Source: Burkholderia contaminans (GTDB taxonomy: Bacteria; Pseudomonadota; Gammaproteobacteria; Burkholderiales; Burkholderiaceae). Taken from it: DNA of 64,000 bases. The stretch is taken from contig NZ_CP090643.1 in NCBI RefSeq assembly GCF_029633825.1, forward strand, positions 1-64,000, read 5' to 3'. The notes below the pieces were generated by a model. The model was not told where the DNA came from, ran no database searches, and saw only the letters and a program-made list of their open reading frames with translations. A program made the position numbers and the translations under genes. Every line of letters begins with the position of its first letter. Position 1 is the stretch's first letter. Positions 34,617 to 42,406 of the stretch are shown one piece after another.

Positions 34617-35850
34617 GAAAAATTTCCTTTATGAGATCTGTTGCGATTGATTTAGCGCTGCCCGAATGAAGCAAACGAACTCGAGGTACGACGAGCGATG
34701 GATCGTTTCCAGTCGAGTCGCACCACTTTTCTACTTTCTCCGCCAATGTCGGCAAGGTCGAAATGCCGCTGCAGCGTTGCCGCTGGGATGAAAGCAGGTG
34801 CGGTTCAATGCGCACCTCCGCGGCACGCGTCAAAGCGAGTTCGATGGCCTGCTTATCGACTGTCGAGGCGATCTCGGCGTCAATGGAATACCGAACCCTA
34901 ACGAACTTGCCAACGCAGCTCCCGGCCTGCTCTGAAAGCCAGGTCATATCCGGCGCCCCTTCAAAGATGAGGTCGACCATCTCGCGGGCCGGCGTCTCGT
35001 GGAACACGAAATCGCAGGTGCTTGGCGCAACCGTCCATAGGAGAAAGCCCTTCTTTCCTTCTTCGCCGTAGTGGAAGCGCCCGATGGACCCTGGGTACGC
35101 CACGCGTTGAACAAACTCGGCGATGACTCGCTGCCAGGACTGGTGGCGATGCAGGTGTCCAAGCATCGTTGCGCATGCCTGTGCTGCATACAGGCCGCCA
35201 AGCGAAAACTCATGGTCCTTACCCGCCATAGGCACGCCGTGCTCAGTCATCGAGCCGCTCACCGTGCCGTGTCCAACCAGGACGGTAGGAACACCGGCGG
35301 CGCGCGCTGCGAGGTTCTGCTGGGCGAACATTCCTTGCATCAGTCCCGCAAGCACATCACCCATTGCATCTGATACGTGCTGGGCGCCTACCGAGGAAAC
35401 AAGGTCGGCCTTGTTCACGGTTGGAATGCACGACACGAGCAGACGCACGCCATCAAGCGGATCGCCGGCCGAGAAGCACCGCCACTGGTTTCCCACCAAC
35501 GCCACCTGCCCGATCCGGTCGACGGTCTCAACAGGAAATTTGCCTCCGGCGAATCTGTAGATCGCAAGCATCCCCGGGTAGTCGTGCAAGAACGTGCCCT
35601 GCAAGATCAACACAGGGCAGTGGTCCGCAAGACGTCTGATTGCCCCCATCAGCCGAAGAAGCGCGGTCGAGTGGGCGTCCTGCTTATGGTCAGTCAAGTC
35701 CCCAGAGATGATCGCAAGATCGACGCCTTCGCTGATCACCCTCGTTACTGCATGGTCGAAGCATCTGTCAGCCTCGACCAAATTCCCGTTTGAGTAATGC
35801 AAGTCGCTGAGATGAGCGACTCGTACGCTGCCCTCCTGTTCCTGGTTCAT
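34501..35850 (-). CDS. Mre11/SbcD-like metallophosphoesterase, 449 aa
   Basis: Calcineurin-like phosphoesterase motifs appear in order: DLH (16-18), SGDLTDH (49-55), QGTFLHD (84-90) in place of the usual GNHD, VGHG (192-195) and GHLHRH (231-236). It is the nuclease partner expected for the Rad50-like ATPase at 29691-32117, although five genes and 2.4 kb separate them. The GNHD Asn, a metal ligand in Mre11, seems absent, while His89 and Asp90 remain. The last ~38 residues are translated from DNA that encodes the signal peptide of the next gene, a long same-strand overlap that suggests the original stop was lost. ATG 35850 has GGGAG in the common leader. Confidence 0.8.
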   Translation of the reverse strand: MNQEQEGSVRVAHLSDLHYSNGNLVEADRCFDHAVTRVISEGVDLAIISGDLTDHKQDAHSTALLRLMGAIRRLADHCPVLILQGTFLHDYPGMLAIYRFAGGKFPVETVDRIGQVALVGNQWRCFSAGDPLDGVRLLVSCIPTVNKADLVSSVGAQHVSDAMGDVLAGLMQGMFAQQNLAARAAGVPTVLVGHGTVSGSMTEHGVPMAGKDHEFSLGGLYAAQACATMLGHLHRHQSWQRVIAEFVQRVAYPGSIGRFHYGEEGKKGFLLWTVAPSTCDFVFHETPAREMVDLIFEGAPDMTWLSEQAGSCVGKFVRVRYSIDAEIASTVDKQAIELALTRAAEVRIEPHLLSSQRQRCSGISTLPTLAEKVEKWCDSTGNDPSLVVPRVRLLHSGSAKSIATDLIKEIFHEAESLSRDHRDGTGNVMGSRAGADSGLAPTSGRALAH

Positions 35851-35890
35851 GAGTGCTCCCGATTGCCACTACGTGGCTGATAAAAGGGAG
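35848..35890 (-). promoter_or_regulatory. Shine-Dalgarno-sequestering nested hairpin leader (Mre11-like gene)
   Basis: On the minus strand CTCCC (35890-35886) pairs with GGGAG (35860-35856), extendable by a G-U pair. Bulge TTTTATCA, inner hairpin GCCAC/GTGGC (35865-35877). Confidence 0.75.
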
Positions 35891-35902
35891 TTCAACAGCT
35901 TG

Positions 35903-35950
35903 CCGATGTCCCGATTCGAGGACATCGGGAAGCCTCCTCTTTCGAGGAGG
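35903..35950. repeat. Two adjacent palindromes upstream of the Mre11-like leader
   Basis: CCGATGTCC/GGACATCGG (35903-35928) and CCTCCTC-TTTC-GAGGAGG (35933-35950; GAAA tetraloop on the minus strand). They lie after the stop at 35976 of the upstream minus-strand gene. Confidence 0.6.
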
Positions 35951-35975
35951 AAACCCACGGCGGACGCCGTTTCCG

Positions 35976-37400
35976 CTAACAGTGCGCGCCTTGAGCCATG
36001 GCCGCACATGCAGCTTCCATGGCAACAATGCCTTGACGCTCGCTATTTGCGAACAGTTGCGTGATGTGCGCGATGAGATCGCGCATCTTCGGGAAGCTAC
36101 GTTCCCAGTTGCCGAGGATATGCTTGGCGTACACGTCGAACAGCTCTTGCGGGATCCGATAGTCCACAGCCAGAAGACGGGACTCCAGATATACGTCGGC
36201 GTTCTCCTTGTACCGGGTCAGCGCAGTGATGCCTTCCACGGCCTTCCCAAGGAGATCCACACTCTTGTCCCAGCCGGCGCCGTACTTGTGGTCGAGATAT
36301 CGAAGGGCGAGCTCCCTGCTGCATCCCCCCGTCCGAAAGATCTCTTCAAGCGTACGCTGCAGCTGCGAAATGCGATCGGTGGCGACGGTGGCACCGTCTT
36401 TGTCGACCACTTCTGCAGATCTGCTGGTCACAGCTTCGGGGGCGTCATGGTTGATTGGAGCTTGCGATAGCCAGGCAACTGGTGCGATCTGCTGCGCCAG
36501 ATTTCGGCCCTGGTGTAGCATCGAAGCGATGTCAATAGCGGGGACAAGCCGCGGCACCCATTGCAAACCGACCTTGCGCTTACCATCGCCGTCGAAATAC
36601 GCGCGCTCCTCCTGAACCTTGGTGATGTAGAAGACCGGCTTGTCCGGATCCTTAGGATTGAAGTTCGGGATGTGGCCGAGGGTGTTTCGGATCTGGTCGA
36701 GCGTTGACCAGATGTTCTCGGCCGCATACTCCGAGCTCGTTTCCATTGCTACGACACCCAGTCCGACCACCCCGGGAATGTAGAACTTCAACGTCCCTCG
36801 AAACTGACATTGGCCGGCCTGAAACTGCTGGCATGTCCGCGGCTCGCATAGTGACCGTACCGTCCAATCTCTCGGCGGCAGTCGCTTCACTCCCGCGCGG
36901 CGCTGCTCAGCAACCTTCTTCGGATCGAGGTCCGGAAGAACTTCGCAAACGCGATCGCCGTTGTCGTTAAACGCTGAGCGGTAGCGGTCCTTTCCACTGT
37001 TGCTTTCGAAGCGATGGGGAAAGAAGTCAAAGAGCTCGTTGCTGTGAAAGAACACCGGGAACATCCGAAGCTCACGCGCCCCGTTCACGGTTTCGCCGTA
37101 CAGATCCAATATCACCTTAGGCAGGATCGGCATCACGAAGTCGTCAATCGACAGATGGAATGCCTGGGTATTAACTGGGTACATCGGGTTTTTCAGCCCA
37201 GTCGCAGCCGTGATCTCCTTCTCGATCGCGGACGCGCGACGTTGCTGGGCCAAACCGTCCTTGTAGATCTTTACAGCGGTTTCGTTCTGCTTTGCGGCGG
37301 CCGTCAGGACTTTCGTCCCGCACCGGATCTTTCCGGATGCTCGCGGTCCGGCGAAATTCGTCGTGGTGCGCTCCGAGAGTATCGACTTTGTCGGTTTCAT
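35976..37400 (-). CDS. Cys-containing protein resembling recombination-directionality-factor/'hydrolase or metal-binding' family, 474 aa
   Basis: The central block has four cysteines (around residues 152, 186, 191 and 199, in C-E-V-L-P and C-E-P-R-T-C..GQC) followed by GTLKFYIPGVVGLGV, a pattern I associate with plasmid and phage proteins annotated as RDF-like or metal-binding. The N-terminal ~70 residues are basic and disordered; the C-terminal 150 are helical. ATG 37400 follows AAGG; the upstream DNA carries a short GGACG/CGTCC hairpin (37416-37427) as in the other leaders, but only a weak pairing partner for the ribosome site. A DNA-processing role is inferred; catalytic activity is not evident. 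Confidence 0.4.
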   Translation of the reverse strand: MKPTKSILSERTTTNFAGPRASGKIRCGTKVLTAAAKQNETAVKIYKDGLAQQRRASAIEKEITAATGLKNPMYPVNTQAFHLSIDDFVMPILPKVILDLYGETVNGARELRMFPVFFHSNELFDFFPHRFESNSGKDRYRSAFNDNGDRVCEVLPDLDPKKVAEQRRAGVKRLPPRDWTVRSLCEPRTCQQFQAGQCQFRGTLKFYIPGVVGLGVVAMETSSEYAAENIWSTLDQIRNTLGHIPNFNPKDPDKPVFYITKVQEERAYFDGDGKRKVGLQWVPRLVPAIDIASMLHQGRNLAQQIAPVAWLSQAPINHDAPEAVTSRSAEVVDKDGATVATDRISQLQRTLEEIFRTGGCSRELALRYLDHKYGAGWDKSVDLLGKAVEGITALTRYKENADVYLESRLLAVDYRIPQELFDVYAKHILGNWERSFPKMRDLIAHITQLFANSERQGIVAMEAACAAMAQGAHC

Positions 37401-37572
37401 GGTTGCTGCCTTCCTGGACGTGCGTCCGTTCGGGTTATCGATGGCAAAGTGCCTTTTCGATCCTCATGCCAGTGCTGGCGATTGATGGAAGGCGTGCGAA
37501 GAGCGCACGGCGATGGCGGTGCCATTGCCGTACATGGGAAGTTGCTGATGCGTTGCGATGAGGGTCAGGAAG

Positions 37573-37593
37573 CGACGGCCCTAGGGGCCGTCG
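37573..37593. terminator. 9-bp palindrome after the methyltransferase gene
   Basis: CGACGGCCC (37573-37581) and GGGCCGTCG (37585-37593) with a 3-base loop, 19 bases after the methyltransferase stop on the minus strand. No U-run. Confidence 0.55.
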
Positions 37594-37611
37594 TCCTGGA
37601 ATCTGAGTCTA

Positions 37612-38496
37612 TTAGGCGAGGCCCCAAACGCCCCGCTCTTCGGACTTGAAGTCCGGATAGATTTGCAGCGTCTGGCGGATCTTCTCCCTCCAGTTGCTGT
37701 TGGTGTTGATTCGATCAGTAGACGCCGAGACGGCATCATAGATCGCCGCAAGCGGTGCAGTACCGCCGAGGCCCATGAGGACCGATCGGACGATGTTTCG
37801 CCACGTTCCTTGAAGCCTTGCCTTCGCTTGACTGGCCATCGCACCCAACACCGCAAGGACCGTCCCAGTCTTTCGGCGGAACAGTACGATGTACTCGTGC
37901 ATGATGAACGGCAGGTCCAGCTTGCCGTAACTCTTGAACGAGCTCGACGCATTGTGCTGCGCCTTAATGAGCACGCCGGCGAGTTCCTGTGCGGGGAGCC
38001 GCGCGATGATCTCCGCCTGGTACGAGGTGTATACGCCATTTCGACGCCAGTCCCCGATAATGCAACCGTAGTAGCCGCCCGGCAAAGTCGCTTCACGTTG
38101 GTTGAGCATCGCGAGATGCATTTTCTGATGGAAGTCTTCGTCATCGGCGCAGCGTGACAGATCATCCGGGTGCGCTTCGGTTCCCCACACAATGCCGCTG
38201 TACTCTATCAGTCTGTGGTATGGCGGATGGGACAGGACAAGATGCCCAGGTTCACCGGTAACTCCCACAATTGAATCGCGCAGGATGTTGAAACCCTGGT
38301 GCAGGTCCAGTCCATAGGCTTTGATACCCATCTCGGTCGCGACTTCAATGCTGGTCCCGGATCCCATCATCGGATCGATAAACACAGCGTGCTCGACGCG
38401 GCCGAGAAGCTGTTCGAACAGTCGCCGGTAGACATGGCCGCTGCAGTTGCCGCGCCATTTCGCGTTGCCCCAGGGACCGCGCTCGGGAAACGACAT
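37612..38496 (-). CDS. DNA amino-methyltransferase, 5' end split off by an IS21 insertion
   Basis: FIDPMMGSGTS (~39-49) is the SAM-binding motif and LSHPPYH (~88-94) the catalytic S/D-P-P-Y-type motif of the N4-cytosine/N6-adenine methylases of beta or gamma arrangement. The frame now begins at ATG 38496, which lies inside the 8-bp target duplication of the IS21 element. The natural start with its ribosome site and leader is stranded at 41210 on the far side of the IS: joining the two flanks restores M-S-I-M-S-F-P-E. No Shine-Dalgarno precedes the remaining ATG, so expression is probably low unless the IS supplies one. Apart from the first three residues the protein is complete. Confidence 0.8.
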   Translation of the reverse strand: MSFPERGPWGNAKWRGNCSGHVYRRLFEQLLGRVEHAVFIDPMMGSGTSIEVATEMGIKAYGLDLHQGFNILRDSIVGVTGEPGHLVLSHPPYHRLIEYSGIVWGTEAHPDDLSRCADDEDFHQKMHLAMLNQREATLPGGYYGCIIGDWRRNGVYTSYQAEIIARLPAQELAGVLIKAQHNASSSFKSYGKLDLPFIMHEYIVLFRRKTGTVLAVLGAMASQAKARLQGTWRNIVRSVLMGLGGTAPLAAIYDAVSASTDRINTNSNWREKIRQTLQIYPDFKSEERGVWGLA

Positions 38497-38500
38497 GATG
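38493..38500. repeat. Target-site duplication, left copy
   Basis: ACATGATG directly before the IS21 left end, identical to 41198-41205 at the right end. Confidence 0.9.
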
Positions 38501-38598
38501 TGCGGATTTCGGTGATGGTGATCAGGCGTTTCGGCGAACGTGATCAGTTTGGAAGGTGGTGTTGCGCGGTCAATGGATTATAGCGAAGGTGATCACGA

Positions 38599-39348
38599 TC
38601 AGGATGCGGAGGACTGCTTGGCGTTGGTCTTTCGCATCGACTCGCCCTTCAACGGCAGCTTGTGGGCCTGATGGACGAGCCGGTCGAGGATCGCGTCGGC
38701 GAGCGTCGGGTCCTGAAGCCAAGCGTGCCAGTGTTCCAATGGCAGTTGGCTGGTAATGATCGTGGAGCGCGTGCCAACGCGATCGTCGAGCACTTCGAGC
38801 AGATCGTTTCGGGCACCCTGATCGAGATCCTGCAGCCCCCAGTCGTCGAGCAGCAGGACGTCCATCTTGGCGAGCTGCGCGAGCCGCCGCGTGAAGCTGC
38901 CGTCGCCGTGAGCGATCTTCAATTCCTCGAACAGCCGGGCAACGCGGACGTACATCACGGAGAAGCCTTGTCGGCAGGCCTGCTGACCGAACGCGCACGC
39001 AATCCACGTCTTGCCTGCGCCGGTCGGCCCCGTCAGGATGAGGTTCTGCGCGTTACGGATCCAGTCGCAACCGGCAAGTGCGGCGACGACGCTCTTGTCG
39101 ATGCCGCGGCTCTGCCGGTATTCGATGTCCTCAATGCAGGCCTGGGGATTCTTGAGTTTCGCAGACTTCAGCAGCCGTTCGAGCCGCCGGGTATCGCGCC
39201 AGGCGAGCTCGCGCTCGACGACCATGCCGAAGCGCTCTTCGAACGACAGGCTGGTGCTGGCGGTCAACGCCGTTTGTTCCTCGAACGCGCGGGCCATGCC
39301 GTCGAGCTTCAGGGACTTGAGCTGGGTTAAGGTTTGCTGCATCAACAT
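38599..39348 (-). CDS. istB: IstB helper ATPase of IS21
   Basis: The 249-residue AAA+ ATPase carries Walker A GPTGAGKT and Walker [13 protein letters not shown], which fit IstB. IstB assists the transposase by binding target DNA. ATG 39348 follows AAGGAGG, 15 bases after the istA stop, so it is the second gene of the IS operon. Full length. Confidence 0.97.
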   Translation of the reverse strand: MLMQQTLTQLKSLKLDGMARAFEEQTALTASTSLSFEERFGMVVERELAWRDTRRLERLLKSAKLKNPQACIEDIEYRQSRGIDKSVVAALAGCDWIRNAQNLILTGPTGAGKTWIACAFGQQACRQGFSVMYVRVARLFEELKIAHGDGSFTRRLAQLAKMDVLLLDDWGLQDLDQGARNDLLEVLDDRVGTRSTIITSQLPLEHWHAWLQDPTLADAILDRLVHQAHKLPLKGESMRKTNAKQSSAS

Positions 39349-39363
39349 TGCGACCTCCTTGGG

Positions 39364-40914
39364 TCAGTGGTAATACTCGGGCCCGCGCACGTTCTCGTGA
39401 TCGGGCGAATGCCATTCGGCGGGCGGAATCGGGAGCATCGGCTGTCGGTCCAGGCCGGATTCGAGGATCGACAGCACGGAGCGGCGGGTCGGTGAGCCGA
39501 TCACGAGCGCCCGCTGGCAGGCGGCTTCCAGCCGTTCCTTGCCGTACTTGCGCGAGAGCGACAGCAGTCCGAGACAGGCACGGTACCCCATCTCGGGATG
39601 GGGCCGGTTGGTCAACAGATGTTTGACGATCGCCTCGGCACCGGGACCGACCGAGGCGCCCCAGTTCAACAACCGGCCTGGCGTCCATTCCATGTGGGCG
39701 CGGTGCGCCGCCGGCATATGCTCAGGCAACGTCGTATGCTTGTTCCGGAGTCGGCTGCGGGCGTGGGCGGCAACGCGCTTGCCGCGGTGCAAGATCTCGA
39801 CGCCGTGGCGCGTCACGCGGGCATAGACTTCCTGGCGCACGAGGCTGTGCGGGACGCTGTAATAGTGGTGATCGACTTCGACGTGGTAGTCGATGTTGAC
39901 GCGGCACTTCACGAAGGTCGCGATCTCGTATCGGCGTGTCGGCAACGGGCGCAGCGCCGGGCGGTCTAGCCGCTCGAACCATTCGCGGCGGTTGCCGTCG
40001 AGCTTCTTGAACGGACGCCGGTTCAGGTCGGTGATCAGCTTGCCGATCGCCTTGTTCAGCTCGGCCAGGCTGTAGAAGCGGTGGTTGCGCAGCCGTGCGA
40101 GGATCCAGCGCTCGACGATCTGCACGCCGACCTCGACCTTCGCCTTGTCCTGCGGCTTGCGCGGCCGCGCCGGCAACATGGCGGTCGCGTAGTGGTTCAC
40201 GAAGTCCTGCGTGGTGTTGCCCAGCACCGGTTCGTACCGGTCCGCCTTGGCGATCAATGCCTTGGGGTTGTCGGGCACCAGCAGCTCGGGGACACCGCCG
40301 TAGAATTCCAACGCGTCGATCAGGCTGCCGATCCAGTCGGGCATGGCCTCCGAACGCGTCGCACATGCATAGGTGTAGTTCGAGGCGCCGAGGACGGCCA
40401 CGAACACGTGAGCCTTGAACGCGATGCCGCCGTCGCGACCGAGGATCGGCACAGTTTGCCCGGCGAAGTCGGCGAACAGCTTCTCGCCGGCGCGGTGTTG
40501 CTGGCGCATCGAGCGCTTCAGCGCCGCAGCCCAGTCCTTGTACCGCTGGCAGAACTGCGTATAGCGATAGGTGCGTTGGCCTGGGTGAGCCTCGACGTAC
40601 TCCTCCCAGAGCAGTTGCAGCGTCACGCCCTTGCGGCGCAGGTCGCGGTGCATCGCCGCGTAATCCGGTTCGACCCGGCGGGTCGGGACCGCGGTTTCCT
40701 CCGGCAGGTCCAACCTGATCTCGAGCTCGTCGTCGGCGAGCGGTTCGACGGTAGCCCAGTCGAGGCCCGCCGCGCTCGCGCGGGCGGCGTATGCCGAGAT
40801 GGCGCCGACGCTGATGCCGATCGCGCGGCTGATCTGGCGGTGCGACAGGCCGCACGCCCACTTCAGCCGCAGTACTTCCTTCAGTTTGCGCATGCTCATC
40901 CGATGTGCCGGCAT
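39364..40914 (-). CDS. istA: IstA transposase of IS21
   Basis: The 516-residue DDE transposase has an N-terminal helix-turn-helix (HRQISRAIGISVGAISAY), the first Asp in LFADFAGQTVPI, the second in LVPDNPKALI and the Glu in KVEVGVQIVERW, followed by a Mu-type C-terminal beta domain. ATG 40914 follows AGGGGA; a TTG one codon upstream is less likely. The gene is intact, so the element should be mobile. Confidence 0.97.
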   Translation of the reverse strand: MPAHRMSMRKLKEVLRLKWACGLSHRQISRAIGISVGAISAYAARASAAGLDWATVEPLADDELEIRLDLPEETAVPTRRVEPDYAAMHRDLRRKGVTLQLLWEEYVEAHPGQRTYRYTQFCQRYKDWAAALKRSMRQQHRAGEKLFADFAGQTVPILGRDGGIAFKAHVFVAVLGASNYTYACATRSEAMPDWIGSLIDALEFYGGVPELLVPDNPKALIAKADRYEPVLGNTTQDFVNHYATAMLPARPRKPQDKAKVEVGVQIVERWILARLRNHRFYSLAELNKAIGKLITDLNRRPFKKLDGNRREWFERLDRPALRPLPTRRYEIATFVKCRVNIDYHVEVDHHYYSVPHSLVRQEVYARVTRHGVEILHRGKRVAAHARSRLRNKHTTLPEHMPAAHRAHMEWTPGRLLNWGASVGPGAEAIVKHLLTNRPHPEMGYRACLGLLSLSRKYGKERLEAACQRALVIGSPTRRSVLSILESGLDRQPMLPIPPAEWHSPDHENVRGPEYYH

Positions 40915-41197
40915 CAACCTGTCCCCTAAAAAGGATCAAGGCTAACGCCCGTCGTTGATCACATGCGCAACACCACCGCCGAGCCGGAACGGCTATCCCG
41001 TTTCGGTCGCGTGATCAGCTGTTTCGGTTCGCTGATCACTCATTCCGGGAACGTGATCACCCGCTTCGGCAAGATGATCGCTCGTTTCGGAAACCGGTGA
41101 TAAGTGATCACCTTCGACCGAAACGACCGATCACCATCAATCGGAACCACTGATCACGTTCAACCGAAATCGCTGATCACGCTCGCCGAAATACGCA

Positions 41198-41205
41198 ACA
41201 TGATG
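41198..41205. repeat. Target-site duplication, right copy
   Basis: ACATGATG directly after the IS21 right end. Confidence 0.9.
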
Positions 41206-41254
41206 CTCATAATTTATCTCCAGTCAATGCCAGTTCAGGCGTGAAAAACCGGAG
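41206..41254 (-). promoter_or_regulatory. Stranded leader and start codon of the split methyltransferase gene
   Basis: On the minus strand CTCCGGT (41254-41248) pairs with ACTGGAG (41224-41218; one G-U pair), with bulge TTTTCAC and inner GCC/GGC stem (41229-41240), then seven bases and ATG 41210. This is the common leader. The reading frame breaks at the IS boundary after ATGAGCATCATGT, so it now starts a nonsense or fusion peptide into the IS. Confidence 0.75.
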
Positions 41255-41322
41255 TGCCGAGGGCACGGCCATACTCGAAGCATGGGCGTGCATAGGGGCC
41301 GCGCGAAAGCGGGTTGGGAAGT

Positions 41323-41346
41323 TGGACCTGCCGAATGGCAGGTCCA
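41323..41346. repeat. 10-bp palindrome after the 44-aa gene
   Basis: TGGACCTGCC-GAAT-GGCAGGTCCA, perfect stem. It lies between the stop at 41391 (minus strand) and the stranded methyltransferase leader. Confidence 0.6.
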
Positions 41347-41390
41347 CAGAGGGCCACGTCTATCCTACCGTGACTTTTAATTGCAGGGGT

Positions 41391-41525
41391 TTAGTCCGCA
41401 AGGTGCGGCTTCGACCCCAGCCCGAGAACGCCCATGATGGCGCGGGCAACGGGCTTGAGCGGTTCGGACAACTCGTGCGCAAAGTCGACCAACTCGTCGA
41501 CAAACGCTTTCGTGTACGTGCTCAC
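41391..41525 (-). CDS. Unknown 44-aa protein (very short gene)
   Basis: GTG 41525 is preceded by a near-ideal AAGGAGG six bases upstream, and the frame stops at TAA 41391-41393. The peptide begins VSTYTKAFVDELVDFAHEL and ends GSKPHLAD: an amphipathic helix, then a hydrophobic stretch (ARAIMGVLGLG). It lies 29 bases after the stop of the 97-aa membrane protein, most likely in the same transcript, and before a palindrome. Too short for homology-based judgement; the ribosome site is the main evidence. Confidence 0.55.
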   Translation of the reverse strand: MSTYTKAFVDELVDFAHELSEPLKPVARAIMGVLGLGSKPHLAD

Positions 41526-41554
41526 GCTTTTCCTCCTTCAGAGTTGTGGACCTG

Positions 41555-41848
41555 TCACGCAAACCGCTTCACGAACCTTTTCAGGCCGCGAATGCCAACC
41601 CAGAGGGCGGCGGCTACGTGCAGGGCGAGCATCATGAGATGAAACGCGAACAGGACATGTGCCTGCAGCGGATCATGGGTCACTTGCTCCACGCCGTCGA
41701 AAACCCGGCCGAGGAGCAAGGCAGATGCACCGATTACGAGAGAGAGTGCAGAGATAAGGACCACGTCCGCCAGAAAGCGTACGAACACAATCAGCCCCTC
41801 GTCCACTGACTCTCGGATTTCTTCCCTGAGCTGATGATCCTTGCTCAT
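41555..41848 (-). CDS. Small two-helix membrane protein, 97 aa
   Basis: ATG 41848 has GGGAG upstream. Two hydrophobic helices (~24-47 FVRFLADVVLISALSLVIGA and ~66-88 HVLFAFHLMMLALHVAAALW) are joined by a polar loop, with a basic C-terminus (GLKRFVKRF) that would stay in the cytoplasm. A second in-frame ATG at 41896 lies between the leader hairpin and this start. The gene opens a run of tiny membrane proteins here (41391-42832). Function unknown. Confidence 0.65.
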   Translation of the reverse strand: MSKDHQLREEIRESVDEGLIVFVRFLADVVLISALSLVIGASALLLGRVFDGVEQVTHDPLQAHVLFAFHLMMLALHVAAALWVGIRGLKRFVKRFA

Positions 41849-41926
41849 TGACTTCTCCCGATTTAGGTTGCTCCAGTCATGAAAACCACCTGACATGATG
41901 CCGGTGAACGGCTGGAAAAACTGGAG
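41846..41926 (-). promoter_or_regulatory. Variant nested hairpin leader with upstream in-frame ATG
   Basis: On the minus strand CTCCAGT (41926-41920) pairs perfectly with ACTGGAG (41877-41871). The inner hairpin GCCG/CGGC (41900-41912) follows bulge TTTTCCA. Here the paired GGAG lies 22 bases before ATG 41848, which has its own GGGAG, and an in-frame ATG (41896) falls inside the loop. Confidence 0.55.
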
Positions 41927-41935
41927 CCCGAGTGG

Positions 41936-41961
41936 GCAAGGACAAGAGATCCTGTCCTTGC
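41936..41961. repeat. 9-bp palindrome upstream of the variant leader
   Basis: GCAAGGACA (41936-41944), 8-base loop, TGTCCTTGC (41953-41961). Confidence 0.6.
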
Positions 41962-42076
41962 ACTCCCGAGGATTTCGTGGCGATGCGGAAAGTACGGTTT
42001 GCCGACGTCCACATCTGGGTGCAGCGAGCAACATCCCCCGGGGAATGTTGCTGCTACACGTAGTTGCAGGTGAAAG

Positions 42077-42262
42077 TTACTTGGTCGCCCAAAGTTCAAC
42101 GCGGGTTGCCATGCGATAGACCTTGCCATTCAATTTTGCAAGAAGACGGAACCCATAGCGCAAGAGGCGGAACGAGAGCACGGTCGGAACGATTGCGAGG
42201 TTGATGATTCCGAGTGAGGGATGAATGCACTTAAAGCGACGGGGCTTTTGTTGCTGGTTCAT
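42077..42262 (-). CDS. Unknown 61-aa membrane-associated protein
   Basis: ATG 42262 follows GGAG in the common leader. A Gln/Lys/Arg-rich start is followed by a hydrophobic segment (IINLAIVPTVLSFRLLRYGF, ~20-39) and a basic tail. Likely a single-helix membrane peptide. Part of the cluster of tiny membrane proteins. Confidence 0.6.
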   Translation of the reverse strand: MNQQQKPRRFKCIHPSLGIINLAIVPTVLSFRLLRYGFRLLAKLNGKVYRMATRVELWATK

Positions 42263-42303
42263 GATGATCTCCTGGTGCCGTAGCGGCGCATAAAACTGGA
42301 GAT
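42260..42303 (-). promoter_or_regulatory. Shine-Dalgarno-sequestering nested hairpin leader
   Basis: On the minus strand ATCTCC (42303-42298) pairs perfectly with GGAGAT (42272-42267). Bulge AGTTTTATGC, inner hairpin GCCG/CGGC (42277-42287). Confidence 0.75.
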
Positions 42304-42329
42304 TCTTCCCTGGCACATGTCGTACCTGG

Positions 42330-42393
42330 TGCGGATGGTGCATCCGCAGCAAGGACTGCATGAGTGAACTTCCGCCACCCAGAGGGGGCGGAA
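42330..42393. repeat. Two palindromes between the 61-aa and 141-aa genes
   Basis: TGCGGAT/ATCCGCA (42330-42348) and TTCCGCC/GGCGGAA (42370-42393). The second follows the stop at 42407 on the minus strand and may act as its terminator. Confidence 0.55.
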
Positions 42394-42406
42394 AGTCCGT
42401 TTTCGA

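Larger units (their letters stand above)
38501..41197 (-). mobile_element. Complete IS21-family insertion sequence, 2697 bp
   Basis: The ends TGCGGATTTCGG (38501) and, inverted, TGCGTATTTCGG (41197) match at 11 of 12 bases. Each end carries further copies of a GTGATCAG-TTTCGG unit, the multiple terminal repeats typical of IS21 (right end about 41000-41197). The element encodes IstA and IstB on the minus strand and is flanked by an 8-bp duplication ACATGATG. Intact genes, good ends and a perfect duplication suggest a recent insertion. Confidence 0.95.

Noticed and set aside
39722..40939. 405-codon frame on the same strand as istA
   Set aside because: Arg/Pro/Gly-rich shadow of istA in another frame; the DDE transposase explains the DNA.
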